This document shows, one piece after another, positions 54,636-63,919 of a stretch of 64,000 bases of DNA. Every line of letters begins with the position of its first letter. Position 1 is the first letter of the stretch. The notes beneath the pieces were generated by a model. That model saw only the letters and a program-made list of their open reading frames with translations, searched no databases and had not been told where the DNA came from. Position numbers and translations under genes: made by a program. This DNA comes from Ignavibacteriota bacterium (GTDB lineage Bacteria; Bacteroidota; Ignavibacteria; Ignavibacteriales; Melioribacteraceae), in assembly GCA_016708125.1 (NCBI GenBank), contig JADJGF010000001.1, positions 2,626,001-2,690,000 of the forward strand, read 5' to 3'.

Positions 54636-55633
54636 AAACAATTAATAATTTTCTATTACTTAAAATTTCCGTTCTTCTTATAGTAAATATTTCTGTAAAA
54701 GCTCAAACAGAATTAACTGGTTTTTTTGATGTAATTAGTACTCAAAATTTTGCTTCAAAAAGTTCACACCAATTTCAAATAAACCAATTTGAGCTTGATG
54801 TAAGCTATGCACACCAAACAAATTTTTCTGTTGGAACCGCTGTTGCTCTTAACAATGAATCAGAAAAAATGGAATTGGCTATGGCATTTGTTCATTATAG
54901 TTTTAATGATGGACCAGCTTTGCATCCAAGAAGAAAAGAAACTTATGATCATACTGCATTATTGTTTGGTAAATTTGATATACCTTTTGGATTAGATTAT
55001 TTGTCTTTTGCCTCATCAGATAGATTAACTATTACCCAACCGCTTGTTATAGAAAAAACCATTGGGGGATGGAACGATATCGGTATTGATTTCCATATTT
55101 TTCATGGCAATTTCAAATTTGATATTTGGGCTATTAATGGTTTTTCTGACGGTGTAAATTTAGGCGGTAATGTTAGATATACAATATTCCCATCTATTGA
55201 AATTGGAGCTTCACATTCTTCCGAAATAATAAAATTGAACAATTCAAATAAATGGATAAATGGAATTGATTTACAGTTAAACTCAAAGATATTCCAATTT
55301 CAATCCGAATACTTATGGACGAAAGGAATCTATGAAGGAACCAAAGATACTATGATGATTGATGATATTCATCATGGGGTTTATTTTCAACTTATAACAG
55401 AACTCATAGAATGGACTTTAATGCCAATTTATCTAAGCTTAAGATTTGACGCTTGGCAATCTGAATTGGATAGAGATTTTGATGGTGCTGATGATTGTCA
55501 AAATAGATATACAGCAACTTTTGGATATAGAATACATGATAATCTTTCTTTCAAGATAGAAATTTTATCAAGTCAATTAGAAAACTATAAACGAGAGCAT
55601 AAAGCAATATTACAAGCGGTTGTTAGCTTTTAG
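54632..55633 (+). CDS. Outer-membrane beta-barrel (porin-like) protein
   Basis: 333 residues. A signal peptide ends near residue 25 (VKAQ). The mature chain starts TELTGFFDVISTQNF and alternates hydrophobic/polar strands, with FGKFDIPFGLDY (about 109-120) and NDIGIDFHIFHGNF, which are typical of porin-like proteins of Bacteroidota and Chlorobi. It ends in Phe (AVVSF), the barrel insertion signal. Co-translated with the preceding small membrane protein. Substrate unknown. Confidence 0.75.
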   Translation: MKTINNFLLLKISVLLIVNISVKAQTELTGFFDVISTQNFASKSSHQFQINQFELDVSYAHQTNFSVGTAVALNNESEKMELAMAFVHYSFNDGPALHPRRKETYDHTALLFGKFDIPFGLDYLSFASSDRLTITQPLVIEKTIGGWNDIGIDFHIFHGNFKFDIWAINGFSDGVNLGGNVRYTIFPSIEIGASHSSEIIKLNNSNKWINGIDLQLNSKIFQFQSEYLWTKGIYEGTKDTMMIDDIHHGVYFQLITELIEWTLMPIYLSLRFDAWQSELDRDFDGADDCQNRYTATFGYRIHDNLSFKIEILSSQLENYKREHKAILQAVVSF

Positions 55634-55662
55634 AATTTTGAATAAATTATTTGGGAAATTAA

Positions 55663-56046
55663 ATGCAGAAAATATTTTTTATATCCGCTGCAATTTTAGG
55701 CGGTTTAGCTGTAGCAATTAGTGCTTTTGGTGCTCATGGCGGTGCTGATATTGTAGTTCAAAATAATGCTTTGGTAACTTTTGGCAAAGCTGTACGCTAC
55801 CAAATGTACCATTCATTAGTTCTTTTTGTTGTTTCTTTTGCTTTAGGCATTTGTAAATCGCAAACCAAGTCTCTTAATATTTCTGGAATATTATTCCTAC
55901 TTGGAATAATATTTTTTTCAGGTAGTCTATTCTTAATTTCATTTACAGGTTTAAAAATGGGTTATATAACTCCAATTGGCGGAACAGCATTGGTTGGCGG
56001 ATGGTTCACTTTAGCATATGCTGGATACAAAGTGAAACTTAAATAA
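55663..56046 (+). CDS. DUF423 membrane protein (YgdD-like)
   Basis: 127 residues with four membrane spans. The family marks ISAFGAHG (about 20-27), YQMYHSLVLF, FFSGSLFLISFTG and ITPIGGTALVGGWF are all present. DUF423 proteins are common small inner-membrane proteins of unknown function. The length is normal for the family. It follows the barrel gene by 29 nt and is probably in the same transcript. Confidence 0.9.
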   Translation: MQKIFFISAAILGGLAVAISAFGAHGGADIVVQNNALVTFGKAVRYQMYHSLVLFVVSFALGICKSQTKSLNISGILFLLGIIFFSGSLFLISFTGLKMGYITPIGGTALVGGWFTLAYAGYKVKLK

Positions 56047-56119
56047 ATATTTGTTTAAAATAACTTTAACAAAAATAGAAATTATGTTTATACACAATTT
56101 TCCTAATTGAGGAGATAAT

Positions 56120-56782
56120 ATGAATCTATTTGACAAAACTGTTCTTCTACTAACAGGTTTTTCAGCTATTTATCTTATTGTAAGATTATACCAAGATTTT
56201 AATTCAAAGGAATTAAAGCCAAGACACAATATTCCATACATTGTTTCTTTCACTGTATTATTAATTTCAGGATTACTGCTTATCATTTTTGGTTGGGATA
56301 TTTTACCACAACCGGAAATAATTGTTGTTACAACTCTAATTCCAATGGGGCTTGCAGTTGGATTAGTTTGTGAATTCCACAAAGAAAAATTAGGTAAATC
56401 TTATAAAATTATTGCATTGTTTGGATTAATCTCTATTATTCTCACAAGATTTATTCCAGATGTTCCAAGAGGTTTACAAGTTTTTGCAATTGCCTCTGTT
56501 CATTCTATTTTTGGATTAACTGTGTTTCTTATTCCAATAATTGCAATAAGAATGGGCAAAGCTCCAAATGGATTTATCTTTGTAACTATTGGCGAAATAT
56601 TAATTGGTCTCGGTGGAATTGCGTTGACATTTCTAAAGTCTGATAAACAATTATTATTTTTTTCTCCGGAATTTGTTATGATGATTTTAGCTGCTCTGCT
56701 TTTATTGATGACTTTGGCTTTTACTTGGGGCTTTATGAAAAAAATAAAATTTAATAACTTTTCTAACAATCAGAATAATTAA
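56120..56782 (+). CDS. Hypothetical membrane protein (220 aa), paralogue of the 50276 gene
   Basis: ATG after GAGGAGA. Six to seven membrane spans with short basic loops; a charged C-terminal tail rich in Asn and Lys. The layout and motifs parallel the 201-aa protein at 50276. There is no conserved His, Cys or other ligand, so direct cofactor binding is unlikely. It is followed by the CcsA-like gene with a 1-nt gap and may be a scaffold for it. Confidence 0.65.
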   Translation: MNLFDKTVLLLTGFSAIYLIVRLYQDFNSKELKPRHNIPYIVSFTVLLISGLLLIIFGWDILPQPEIIVVTTLIPMGLAVGLVCEFHKEKLGKSYKIIALFGLISIILTRFIPDVPRGLQVFAIASVHSIFGLTVFLIPIIAIRMGKAPNGFIFVTIGEILIGLGGIALTFLKSDKQLLFFSPEFVMMILAALLLLMTLAFTWGFMKKIKFNNFSNNQNN

Positions 56783-56783
56783 A

Positions 56784-57608
56784 ATGATTACTGAAATTCA
56801 TTTCCTAAATTCTTTAATGCCTCTGTTATATTTATCAACAGCAATAGTTTACTTTTATGACCTCATATTTGAAGGAAGTAAATTTTATAATTCAAAAAGA
56901 GTTTTTTTATTTATTACTGTGTTTATTCACATAATCTATTTATCACTAAGAATTATAAAGTTTCAACATGCTCCAATTACAAACAAATTTGAAATCTTAA
57001 CACTTATATCGCTTTGTCTTTCCATTTCTTACTTTATCTTGGAACTATTAACTGATTTTAGCCGAACTGGTTTATTACCTATTATATTTTCGTTTCTTTT
57101 TCAATTAATCTCTTCAATATTTATTTCAGATCAAATTAATATTCCGGCAATACTTAGCAGCACTGTATTAGGTGCACATGTTATTGGTTCTGTTTTGGGA
57201 TATTCAAGTATTACTATTGCTACAATCTATAGTATTGTTTATTTATTACAATACTATAATCTGAAAAACAACAAGTTTAGTTTGATATACAGAAAAATGC
57301 CAAATTTGGAAGTTCTTGAAAAACTTATTTACAATTCATTTGTTATAGCTTTTATATTCCATTCAATTTCTATTATTGTTGGATTAAGATATGCATATAC
57401 AGTGCTGCCTAATTTTCAAATATTCGATCCAAAATTTATTATCTCAATGCTGATATGGTTTATTTTTATTGTAGGTATTTCACTGAAAATTTTCAAAAAG
57501 TTATTTGGGAAGGGGATAATAAAAATAGTTCTAATTATCTTTTGTTTAATTCTAATCTCTTTATTTATACCAAATAATTTTATGAACAGTTTTCATATTT
57601 TTTATTAA
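56784..57608 (+). CDS. CcsA/CcmC-like cytochrome c assembly protein with degenerate tryptophan motif
   Basis: 274 residues with about eight membrane spans. KFEILTLISL (about 72-81) matches the PFESL start of CcsA proteins; LGAHVIGSVLGYSSITIATIY and IFHSISIIVGL hold the two expected external heme-ligand histidines. The heme-handling loop is normally WGxxWxWDPKE; here LPNFQIFDPKF keeps only Asp-Pro-Lys, with no Trp. It may be inactive or adapted to another heme. It ends the cluster. The family call is good, the function doubtful. Confidence 0.7.
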   Translation: MITEIHFLNSLMPLLYLSTAIVYFYDLIFEGSKFYNSKRVFLFITVFIHIIYLSLRIIKFQHAPITNKFEILTLISLCLSISYFILELLTDFSRTGLLPIIFSFLFQLISSIFISDQINIPAILSSTVLGAHVIGSVLGYSSITIATIYSIVYLLQYYNLKNNKFSLIYRKMPNLEVLEKLIYNSFVIAFIFHSISIIVGLRYAYTVLPNFQIFDPKFIISMLIWFIFIVGISLKIFKKLFGKGIIKIVLIIFCLILISLFIPNNFMNSFHIFY

Positions 57609-58065
57609 TTAAAAATAAACAGGATTTTACAAAAAAATAATGATCTAAATATTGATGTTTATGAAATTTTTTTTTTGATTAGTTTAACATTTTCTCTGGA
57701 TTAAGTTTCCCTATATCAATACATAATCAATTAATTATTTAAATATTTCGAAAAATATTTTTATTTAAGTAAATAATTGAAAAATAGATGGCTTAATAAA
57801 TAAAAAAATATACGAGTACATTATTCCATTCGTTGTATTACTTGTTTTCTGCCTTATTCAACAGTATTGTTTCCGGCAAATATTATTTCTAAAAAATACA
57901 ATCAGTATTGGTTAATGGTTTATAACTTAATTGAAAAGATAAAAGAAAACTATTATCAAAAAAAATATAAATTATATAAAGTAACTGTGAAAAATAATCC
58001 AATCAAATATTAATCTGATTTATTAAAAATGCTCAAATTGACAAAAGCAGATTTTTAAATTACTT
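57609..58065. other. AT-rich intergenic region between convergent genes
   Basis: 457 nt without a gene. No strong terminator hairpin seen for either side. Nothing else noted. Confidence 0.4.
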
Positions 58066-59658
58066 TTATTCATTTTTTCGAGAATTAGAATTCTTTAACA
58101 TATCCAACATTGTTAAACTACTTATCATGCAATTATTCCAGAATTCAGTAAAACCTTCTACCCAGAAAGTCGGTATCATTCCATCATCTTTTTGAGTGTT
58201 AACAAGGCTATTAGCAAGTGCTAGAGCTTTTTCGTAATAAATAATTTCATTAGTTTTTTTATATGCAAGAAAAAAAGTATTTATCATTTGAACAGCACTT
58301 GCATCAATTGGAACGTAACAATTATATTGTTCAAGAACTGCTGGTGTATGCCATTGATTTGAGGAATTCGCCCAATTATCATAAATATTTGGATTTTCCC
58401 AAACGACAAACTGATCCTCGCAAAAAGCAATTAATTCTTTAGCTAAATTAATGTTTAAGGAATCTTTAAAATTATTTAGAAGATATTGTGCAAACCATGA
58501 TGCCTCATATTTGGTGAGATTTTGATAAGGTTTAACTGCAGCCACATCTTCAAATTGTCCAGTCCAATTAAAAGTTTTAACCGGATTTTCCCAAATCCAA
58601 TTAATTGCCTTATCTATTAGCTTTTGATATTGAGAAAGTTTATAATTTTTGACAAATAAATTAAGAAAATCTGTGATTTTGATTGGAACGCAAAGTTCAT
58701 CAGTAACCGGCTGACCCGTTTTCTTTTCTATTCTAATATTCCATGTTCCGGATGCAAGTTGTGTCATTAAATATGTATCTGCAATACGTTTTGCGGCTTC
58801 AAAATATTTCTCGTCCTTTGTTCTTTCGTAAAGTTCAAGAAATGATTTTCCAGTTGCCGCTGGTTCAGTCATAATAATTTCATTCCCAAATTTCCCCGCT
58901 GTCAGATTATTTCCTTCATAAACTTGAGGAAAAAATTCCAATGGATTACCTTTTGTTTCGGCGTTTTGAATTAAATAATCTGCTGCTATTTTTGCTATTA
59001 TTAAAGATGTATCATTTTCGGGAAAATGCTTATTGAACAATAGCATAGCATTTATAACACTTCCTACTTCGAGCGCAGAATAGCAATACAATTTGTGTTC
59101 ATCGTGGTTTGGTTTGTTTGTAACTAACCACTGTTTTATATGAGATTGGTTGTAAATAAAATGTAATCCTTTTTCAAGTGCAACTTTGAATGGGTATTTT
59201 GCTTTTGGATAAGGCGGTGAAAAAGAGGCTGATTTATGAAACAAACGACTTCCAGCAAGCACGTAATCTTTTTCATCATTACTAACAGCTTCAACTTTTA
59301 AGTAAACTTCTCCATTTGGTAGGTAGTTCCAAATTGGGGTTAAAGGTTCATAAGGAGTCTGTGCAGTAAAAATATATTCATTCTTATCTTTAAATGAGAA
59401 TGCAGTATATTTATAATATTTTGGATAAGGTACTATCCAACTCGAATTATTAAAATTAAACGATGGTGCATAAATAAACATTTTTGCTTTTTCATTCCAG
59501 AAATGTTGATTATCAAAGCCACCGGGGCGAATAGGCATTAATGATTCTCTTTTACTTTGCTCACCGAACAACTTATGATCTGGTTCCATTTGTGCAAAGG
59601 AAACAATTGAAATTATGTAAAATATGAGAATTGTAATTTTATTTATTTTAGTTTTCAT
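58066..59658 (-). CDS. Secreted (alpha/alpha)6-barrel-like protein, possible glycoside hydrolase or epimerase
   Basis: 530 residues from the ATG at 59658; an upstream in-frame start would break the signal peptide. The signal peptide ends near residue 22 (SFAQ). The mature part has repeated helical hairpins with aromatic loops (SALEVGSVINAMLLF, AATGKSFLELYERTKDEKYF, KYEASWFAQYLL), the look of (alpha/alpha)6 toroid enzymes such as GH88/GH105, AGE-type epimerases or alginate lyase-like proteins. No definite catalytic pair was picked out. It stands alone and may act on polysaccharides. Confidence 0.55.
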   Translation of the reverse strand: MKTKINKITILIFYIISIVSFAQMEPDHKLFGEQSKRESLMPIRPGGFDNQHFWNEKAKMFIYAPSFNFNNSSWIVPYPKYYKYTAFSFKDKNEYIFTAQTPYEPLTPIWNYLPNGEVYLKVEAVSNDEKDYVLAGSRLFHKSASFSPPYPKAKYPFKVALEKGLHFIYNQSHIKQWLVTNKPNHDEHKLYCYSALEVGSVINAMLLFNKHFPENDTSLIIAKIAADYLIQNAETKGNPLEFFPQVYEGNNLTAGKFGNEIIMTEPAATGKSFLELYERTKDEKYFEAAKRIADTYLMTQLASGTWNIRIEKKTGQPVTDELCVPIKITDFLNLFVKNYKLSQYQKLIDKAINWIWENPVKTFNWTGQFEDVAAVKPYQNLTKYEASWFAQYLLNNFKDSLNINLAKELIAFCEDQFVVWENPNIYDNWANSSNQWHTPAVLEQYNCYVPIDASAVQMINTFFLAYKKTNEIIYYEKALALANSLVNTQKDDGMIPTFWVEGFTEFWNNCMISSLTMLDMLKNSNSRKNE

Positions 59659-60125
59659 AAGTATAAAAATTAATTTTTGAAAAAATAACAAACAAAGACT
59701 TTGTTTATTTGCTCAAGTTAACATTTTTTATAAGCCGTTATATCGGATTGGATACTCTAGTTTTTTCTCATTCACAATTAGCTTAAGTTGTGGGTTAATA
59801 AAACGAAATATAATTGTTTCAAAGGTTTTTTAGTTCAATGAATAATTAGACGGCAAGCTTGAGTAATTTATTTTTAATGCATAATCAACAAACATATGCA
59901 TATAAAATCCTTCTTTACTGAAAGTACCGTCTATTCTTAAAATTAGGTTGTTCATAAAAATCTTTAGCCATCACCAGCATTCAAATTAATATCTGGGAGA
60001 AAGACTTCAAATGTTTACTTATGCAAGATACGAGTTTCTTAGTCATGAATTGCTGATGAAAAAAATTTTAGTAAAACATTTAAAAATAGATTAATTACTG
60101 TAAAAACCATTTGAATGATTTTAAC
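59659..60125. other. Intergenic region between two minus-strand genes
   Basis: 467 nt with no gene. It should hold the promoter of the 58066 gene; no clear element found. A rough palindrome CACAATTAGCTTAAGTTGTG lies near 59776. Confidence 0.4.
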
Positions 60126-61346
60126 TTATTCACTCCTAAGTGCATTAATAGGATCGAGTAATGATGCTCTATGTGCTGGATAAACTCCGAAGAATAAACC
60201 AATTGTCATTGAAAAACCAAATGATAATATAATTGAGGTTAATGAGACGACTATACTCCAGTTAAAAATATGTTTTATTGCAAGTGCAGCAATCACCCCA
60301 ATTAATATTCCTATTATTCCTCCGCCTATACTTAGAAAAGATGACTCGAATATAAATTGTGTTCTTATATCTTTCCTTCGTGCACCGACTGCCATTCGTA
60401 AACCAATCTCGTTCGTTCTTTCTCTAATTGACAAAAGCATAACTGCAAGAATACCTATCCCGCCTACAATTAATGAAACACCGGCAATACTTGCAGTTAA
60501 TGCAGTAAAAGTATTACTCGTTTCTTTTTGTGCTTCAATCAAATCAACTTGGTTTTGAATTGTAAAGTCATCCGGTTTATTTTTTTTATCTAACTTATGC
60601 ATCTCATGTAATATTTCCTGAACTGTTGTTACGGTCATTTCCATATTTTCTTGTTTATCAATCTCCAAATAAATGGTGTTTATATAGGTTTGATTAAATA
60701 CTCTTCTTAATGCAGTTCTTATCGGTATAATTATCTGATCGTCCTGATCTGTTCCGTACATATCAACACCTTTTGATTCAAGCACACCGATTACCGTAAA
60801 CGGAACTTTGCCAATTCTAATAGTTGAATTAATCGGATCATCATTTCCAAAAATATTTTTAACTACACCTGCGCCGAGTACCGCAACTCTCATTGAAGCT
60901 TTGTCTTCCATATCCGTAAAAAAAACGCCCTTATCAATATTAAAGTTTCTCACAGAAGTAAAGTTTGAAGTTGAACCTACAACGGTTGTGTTTGTACTTA
61001 AATTGCCAAACTTAACCAACAGCTTGTTAGCTTGAATTGGTGCTGCACCAATAACCGAACTTGCATTTATTTCAATTGCATCAATGTCTTTCAATGTTAA
61101 AGTTGTTACATTTCCCCTAAACTGTCTGCCTCCCGTTGTTTTAATTTCTCCGGCATTAACTATAACTAAATTGGTTCCCATAGCCTCAATTTTCGAGACA
61201 ACTTCCTCTTCTGCTCCGTTTCCTATAGCAATCATTATAATTACAGCGGAAACTCCAACTATAATTCCAAGAAGAGCAAGAATTGTTCTAAGTTTATGAG
61301 CGAATAGTGTCTTCTGTGATATTTTTAAACTTCTATAAACTTTCAT
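60126..61346 (-). CDS. MacB-type ABC transporter permease (second)
   Basis: 406 residues. An N-terminal span (AHKLRTILALLGIIVGVSAV, about 16-35) is followed by a large periplasmic MacB-PCD domain and three C-terminal spans with the FtsX motif RERTNEIGLRMAVGARRKDI (about 306-325). Members export peptides, lipoproteins or toxic compounds or transmit force to an outer-membrane channel. It lies 19 nt after a paralogous permease, so the transporter is probably a heterodimer. Last gene of the export operon. Confidence 0.9.
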   Translation of the reverse strand: MKVYRSLKISQKTLFAHKLRTILALLGIIVGVSAVIIMIAIGNGAEEEVVSKIEAMGTNLVIVNAGEIKTTGGRQFRGNVTTLTLKDIDAIEINASSVIGAAPIQANKLLVKFGNLSTNTTVVGSTSNFTSVRNFNIDKGVFFTDMEDKASMRVAVLGAGVVKNIFGNDDPINSTIRIGKVPFTVIGVLESKGVDMYGTDQDDQIIIPIRTALRRVFNQTYINTIYLEIDKQENMEMTVTTVQEILHEMHKLDKKNKPDDFTIQNQVDLIEAQKETSNTFTALTASIAGVSLIVGGIGILAVMLLSIRERTNEIGLRMAVGARRKDIRTQFIFESSFLSIGGGIIGILIGVIAALAIKHIFNWSIVVSLTSIILSFGFSMTIGLFFGVYPAHRASLLDPINALRSE

Positions 61347-61365
61347 TTTATTTTATTAAATAAGT

Positions 61366-62583
61366 CTAGGATCTCAACGCTTCAATTGGATCAAGAGACG
61401 ATGCTCTTTTTGCCGGCTGCATTCCGGCAATTAATCCAACCAGACTTGAGAATATTATTCCGGTTAGAATTCCTTCCCACGAATAAGAAGCTGGCATATC
61501 AGTAATAAGGCTTATAATTTTTGCCCCAATAAAACCTAAAACAATTCCAAGGATTCCGCCAATAAAAGTTACTGTTATGGTTTCTATTAAAAACTGTTTT
61601 TGAATGTCTTTACTGCGAGCACCAACTGCTTTACGTAAACCAATTTCGTTTTTTCTTTCACTAACAGAAATCAACATTATGTTTGTTATAACAAATCCAC
61701 CGGCTATTAGTGAAATTCCCGCTACAAGTACAAGAAACAAATTAAAAGTACCGGAAACTTTTTCTGCAAACTGTGTTACTTCGGTCGGTGTTATTATTCT
61801 AAAATCATCTGGTTCACCTTCAGCCAATTTATGACGTTCTCGCAAAATTGATTTAATATCTATTGATGTGTTGCTAATATTTTCGATTGATTCTAGTTCT
61901 ACTTTTATTCCGGATAAATAATCTATATTTGCAGTTCTTCGCATCAGTGTTTGTAATGGAATCATTATTCTATTATCCATATCGCCGCCGCCCGGACTTG
62001 TGCCACGCGGTTGTAATATCCCGATAACTTCAAAAGGTACATCACCAATACGTATTTGTTCACCTATAGGATTTATTTCTCCGAATAATTCTTTTTGTAC
62101 CGTAGGTGCTATAACACAAACACGTGCACTTCGTGAATCATCTTCATATGAAATAAACCTACCTTCACTAACATCAATATCCCAAACCGAAATATATGAA
62201 GGTGTGATTCCCTGGACTGAAGGATTTGAAGACAGCTCTTGATATTTAACGACTGTGCCTGGCATTCGACTGAAGGGTGATAAATCAATAATGTTTGAAA
62301 CTTGTGAAACGAGAGCTTCTGCATCTGAAAGTTTTAATGTTGTTGTAGGTGCTTCTGATTCATTTCCCATTAATTGAGTTCCGCCACCAGAAAATACCAT
62401 TATACTTTCAAATCCAAATTTCTTTACTCGTTCCATAACGCGTTCTTCTGCTCCAAGTCCGACCGATATAACCATCGTAATAGCCATTATACCAATAACA
62501 ATTCCCACCATCATAAAGAAGGTACGCATTTTATTTTTGCTTAAGCCTCTGAAAGCAGTTTTAATTATTCTTTCTGTTTTCAT
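61366..62583 (-). CDS. MacB-type ABC transporter permease (first)
   Basis: 405 residues with the same plan as its neighbour: an N-terminal span (KMRTFFMMVGIVIGIMAI), a periplasmic MacB-PCD domain (about 45-265) and three spans with SERKNEIGLRKAVGARSKDI. The two differ enough to be old duplicates. Its start overlaps the ATPase stop by 4 nt. Together with the ATPase and the MacA-type protein it should form an export complex of the inner membrane. Confidence 0.9.
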   Translation of the reverse strand: MKTERIIKTAFRGLSKNKMRTFFMMVGIVIGIMAITMVISVGLGAEERVMERVKKFGFESIMVFSGGGTQLMGNESEAPTTTLKLSDAEALVSQVSNIIDLSPFSRMPGTVVKYQELSSNPSVQGITPSYISVWDIDVSEGRFISYEDDSRSARVCVIAPTVQKELFGEINPIGEQIRIGDVPFEVIGILQPRGTSPGGGDMDNRIMIPLQTLMRRTANIDYLSGIKVELESIENISNTSIDIKSILRERHKLAEGEPDDFRIITPTEVTQFAEKVSGTFNLFLVLVAGISLIAGGFVITNIMLISVSERKNEIGLRKAVGARSKDIQKQFLIETITVTFIGGILGIVLGFIGAKIISLITDMPASYSWEGILTGIIFSSLVGLIAGMQPAKRASSLDPIEALRS

Positions 62584-63323
62584 TGTTTCACCTCAGCATT
62601 CTTCCCGATTGTTAATAACTCATCCTTTGCTTGACGAATATTTTCATTTTTTTCATCGCTTACGATTTTTCCATCGGTAATTTTTATAATTCTCTCAGCA
62701 TATTCAGCTATATCCGACTCGTGAGTTACAATTACAATTGTAACACCGGTTTTATTTAATTCCTGGAAAAGATTCATTATCTCATAGCTTGATGTTGTAT
62801 CAAGATTACCAGTAGGTTCATCAGCAAAAATTATTTCGGGCTCATTAACTAAAGCTCTGGCTATAGCCACTCTTTGTTGCTGTCCGCCCGAAAGTTCACT
62901 TGGTTGATGATCTAATCTTTCTCCTAATCCTACCTTAGTTAAAGCAGTCTTAGCAAGATCGGTTAAATTATCTCTATCAGAATATATCAACGGAAGTTCC
63001 ACATTTTCCAATGCGTTAGTTCTTGGTAATAAATTAAAGGATTGAAAAACAAATCCTATTTTCTTGTTTCTAATCTTAGCAAGAGTTTCATCATCTAATT
63101 TATTTATTTCTTCACCATCAAGTAATAATTTTCCTTCAGTTGGTCTATCTAAAAATCCCAAGATGTTCATCAAGGTTGATTTGCCAGACCCGGAAGTTCC
63201 CATTATCGCTATAAACTCTCCTTTGTTCATTTTGAGAGTAACATCATTAAGAGCATAAACTGGAACATTATTATTCTTTTGGTAAATCTTTTTTAGGTTA
63301 ATTGCCTGTACTACTGAATGCAT
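62580..63323 (-). CDS. MacB/LolD-type ABC transporter ATP-binding protein
   Basis: 247 residues. Complete ABC set: Walker A MGTSGSGKSTLMN (about 42-54), Q-loop FVFQSFNLLP, signature ELSGGQQQRVAIARALV (about 142-158), Walker B EIIFADEPTGNLD and the H-loop IVTHES. This is the LolD/MacB ATPase group that drives FtsX-type permeases. A ~22-residue charged tail follows the domain. Translationally coupled to the first permease. Confidence 0.95.
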   Translation of the reverse strand: MHSVVQAINLKKIYQKNNNVPVYALNDVTLKMNKGEFIAIMGTSGSGKSTLMNILGFLDRPTEGKLLLDGEEINKLDDETLAKIRNKKIGFVFQSFNLLPRTNALENVELPLIYSDRDNLTDLAKTALTKVGLGERLDHQPSELSGGQQQRVAIARALVNEPEIIFADEPTGNLDTTSSYEIMNLFQELNKTGVTIVIVTHESDIAEYAERIIKITDGKIVSDEKNENIRQAKDELLTIGKNAEVKQ

Positions 63324-63464
63324 AATTTATAACTCCTGTTTTTTTTTCCTTTCAAATTTTGATCTTAACATCAATTATTAAATATCATCACATGCAAAAT
63401 TTATTTACAACATTTATAAATATTTAATCCAATAAGACTGAATAATTTTGCGATATTAATTAAA

Positions 63465-63887
63465 TCACTTTGATTTCATATGTCCTGATTTTTTGATAAG
63501 ATTTGGCTTATCAATCTCATTGAATTTTTCAAGCTGCTTTTTGTTTAATAATTGTTCAATTTGTTTTATCAGCCCATCAATTTTATTCTGTCTTGCAGAA
63601 CGTTCCTTCATCATTTTTTCTCGCATTGATGGATCGGGCGTTCCCATTGATTGCATATTTGACCGCATTTTGTTCCTTGTCTTATCAGCCTGATCTTTTA
63701 TATCAATAATGTCATTTATCAACGGCTCAATGGTTTTCTGCTGATCAATATCCAAACTCAGATAACTTTTAACAACATCAAAATTCAGCAAGTCAACTTT
63801 TGTGGATTCATTTTGCTGGGCTGAAACCACACTGCTAAAAATCAATGCAATTAAAAACACAGCCATAGTTAATGTTTCTCTTTTCAT
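63465..63887 (-). CDS. Spy/LTXXQ-like periplasmic protein
   Basis: 140 residues. A signal peptide (about 1-23, ending SSVVSAQQ) precedes an all-helical chain rich in Met, Gln and Lys (RNKMRSNMQSMG, REKMMKERSARQNKIDGLI) with LDIDQQKTIEPLI as the LTxxQ-type helix. Spy/CpxP-like proteins bind unfolded proteins or metals in the periplasm. It lies between the MacA-type gene and the ABC genes of the same strand, so it may assist the exporter or sense its substrate. Confidence 0.7.
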   Translation of the reverse strand: MKRETLTMAVFLIALIFSSVVSAQQNESTKVDLLNFDVVKSYLSLDIDQQKTIEPLINDIIDIKDQADKTRNKMRSNMQSMGTPDPSMREKMMKERSARQNKIDGLIKQIEQLLNKKQLEKFNEIDKPNLIKKSGHMKSK

Positions 63888-63919
63888 CTTTTCTCCTCTT
63901 TTTTCTAAAATTTTATTTA

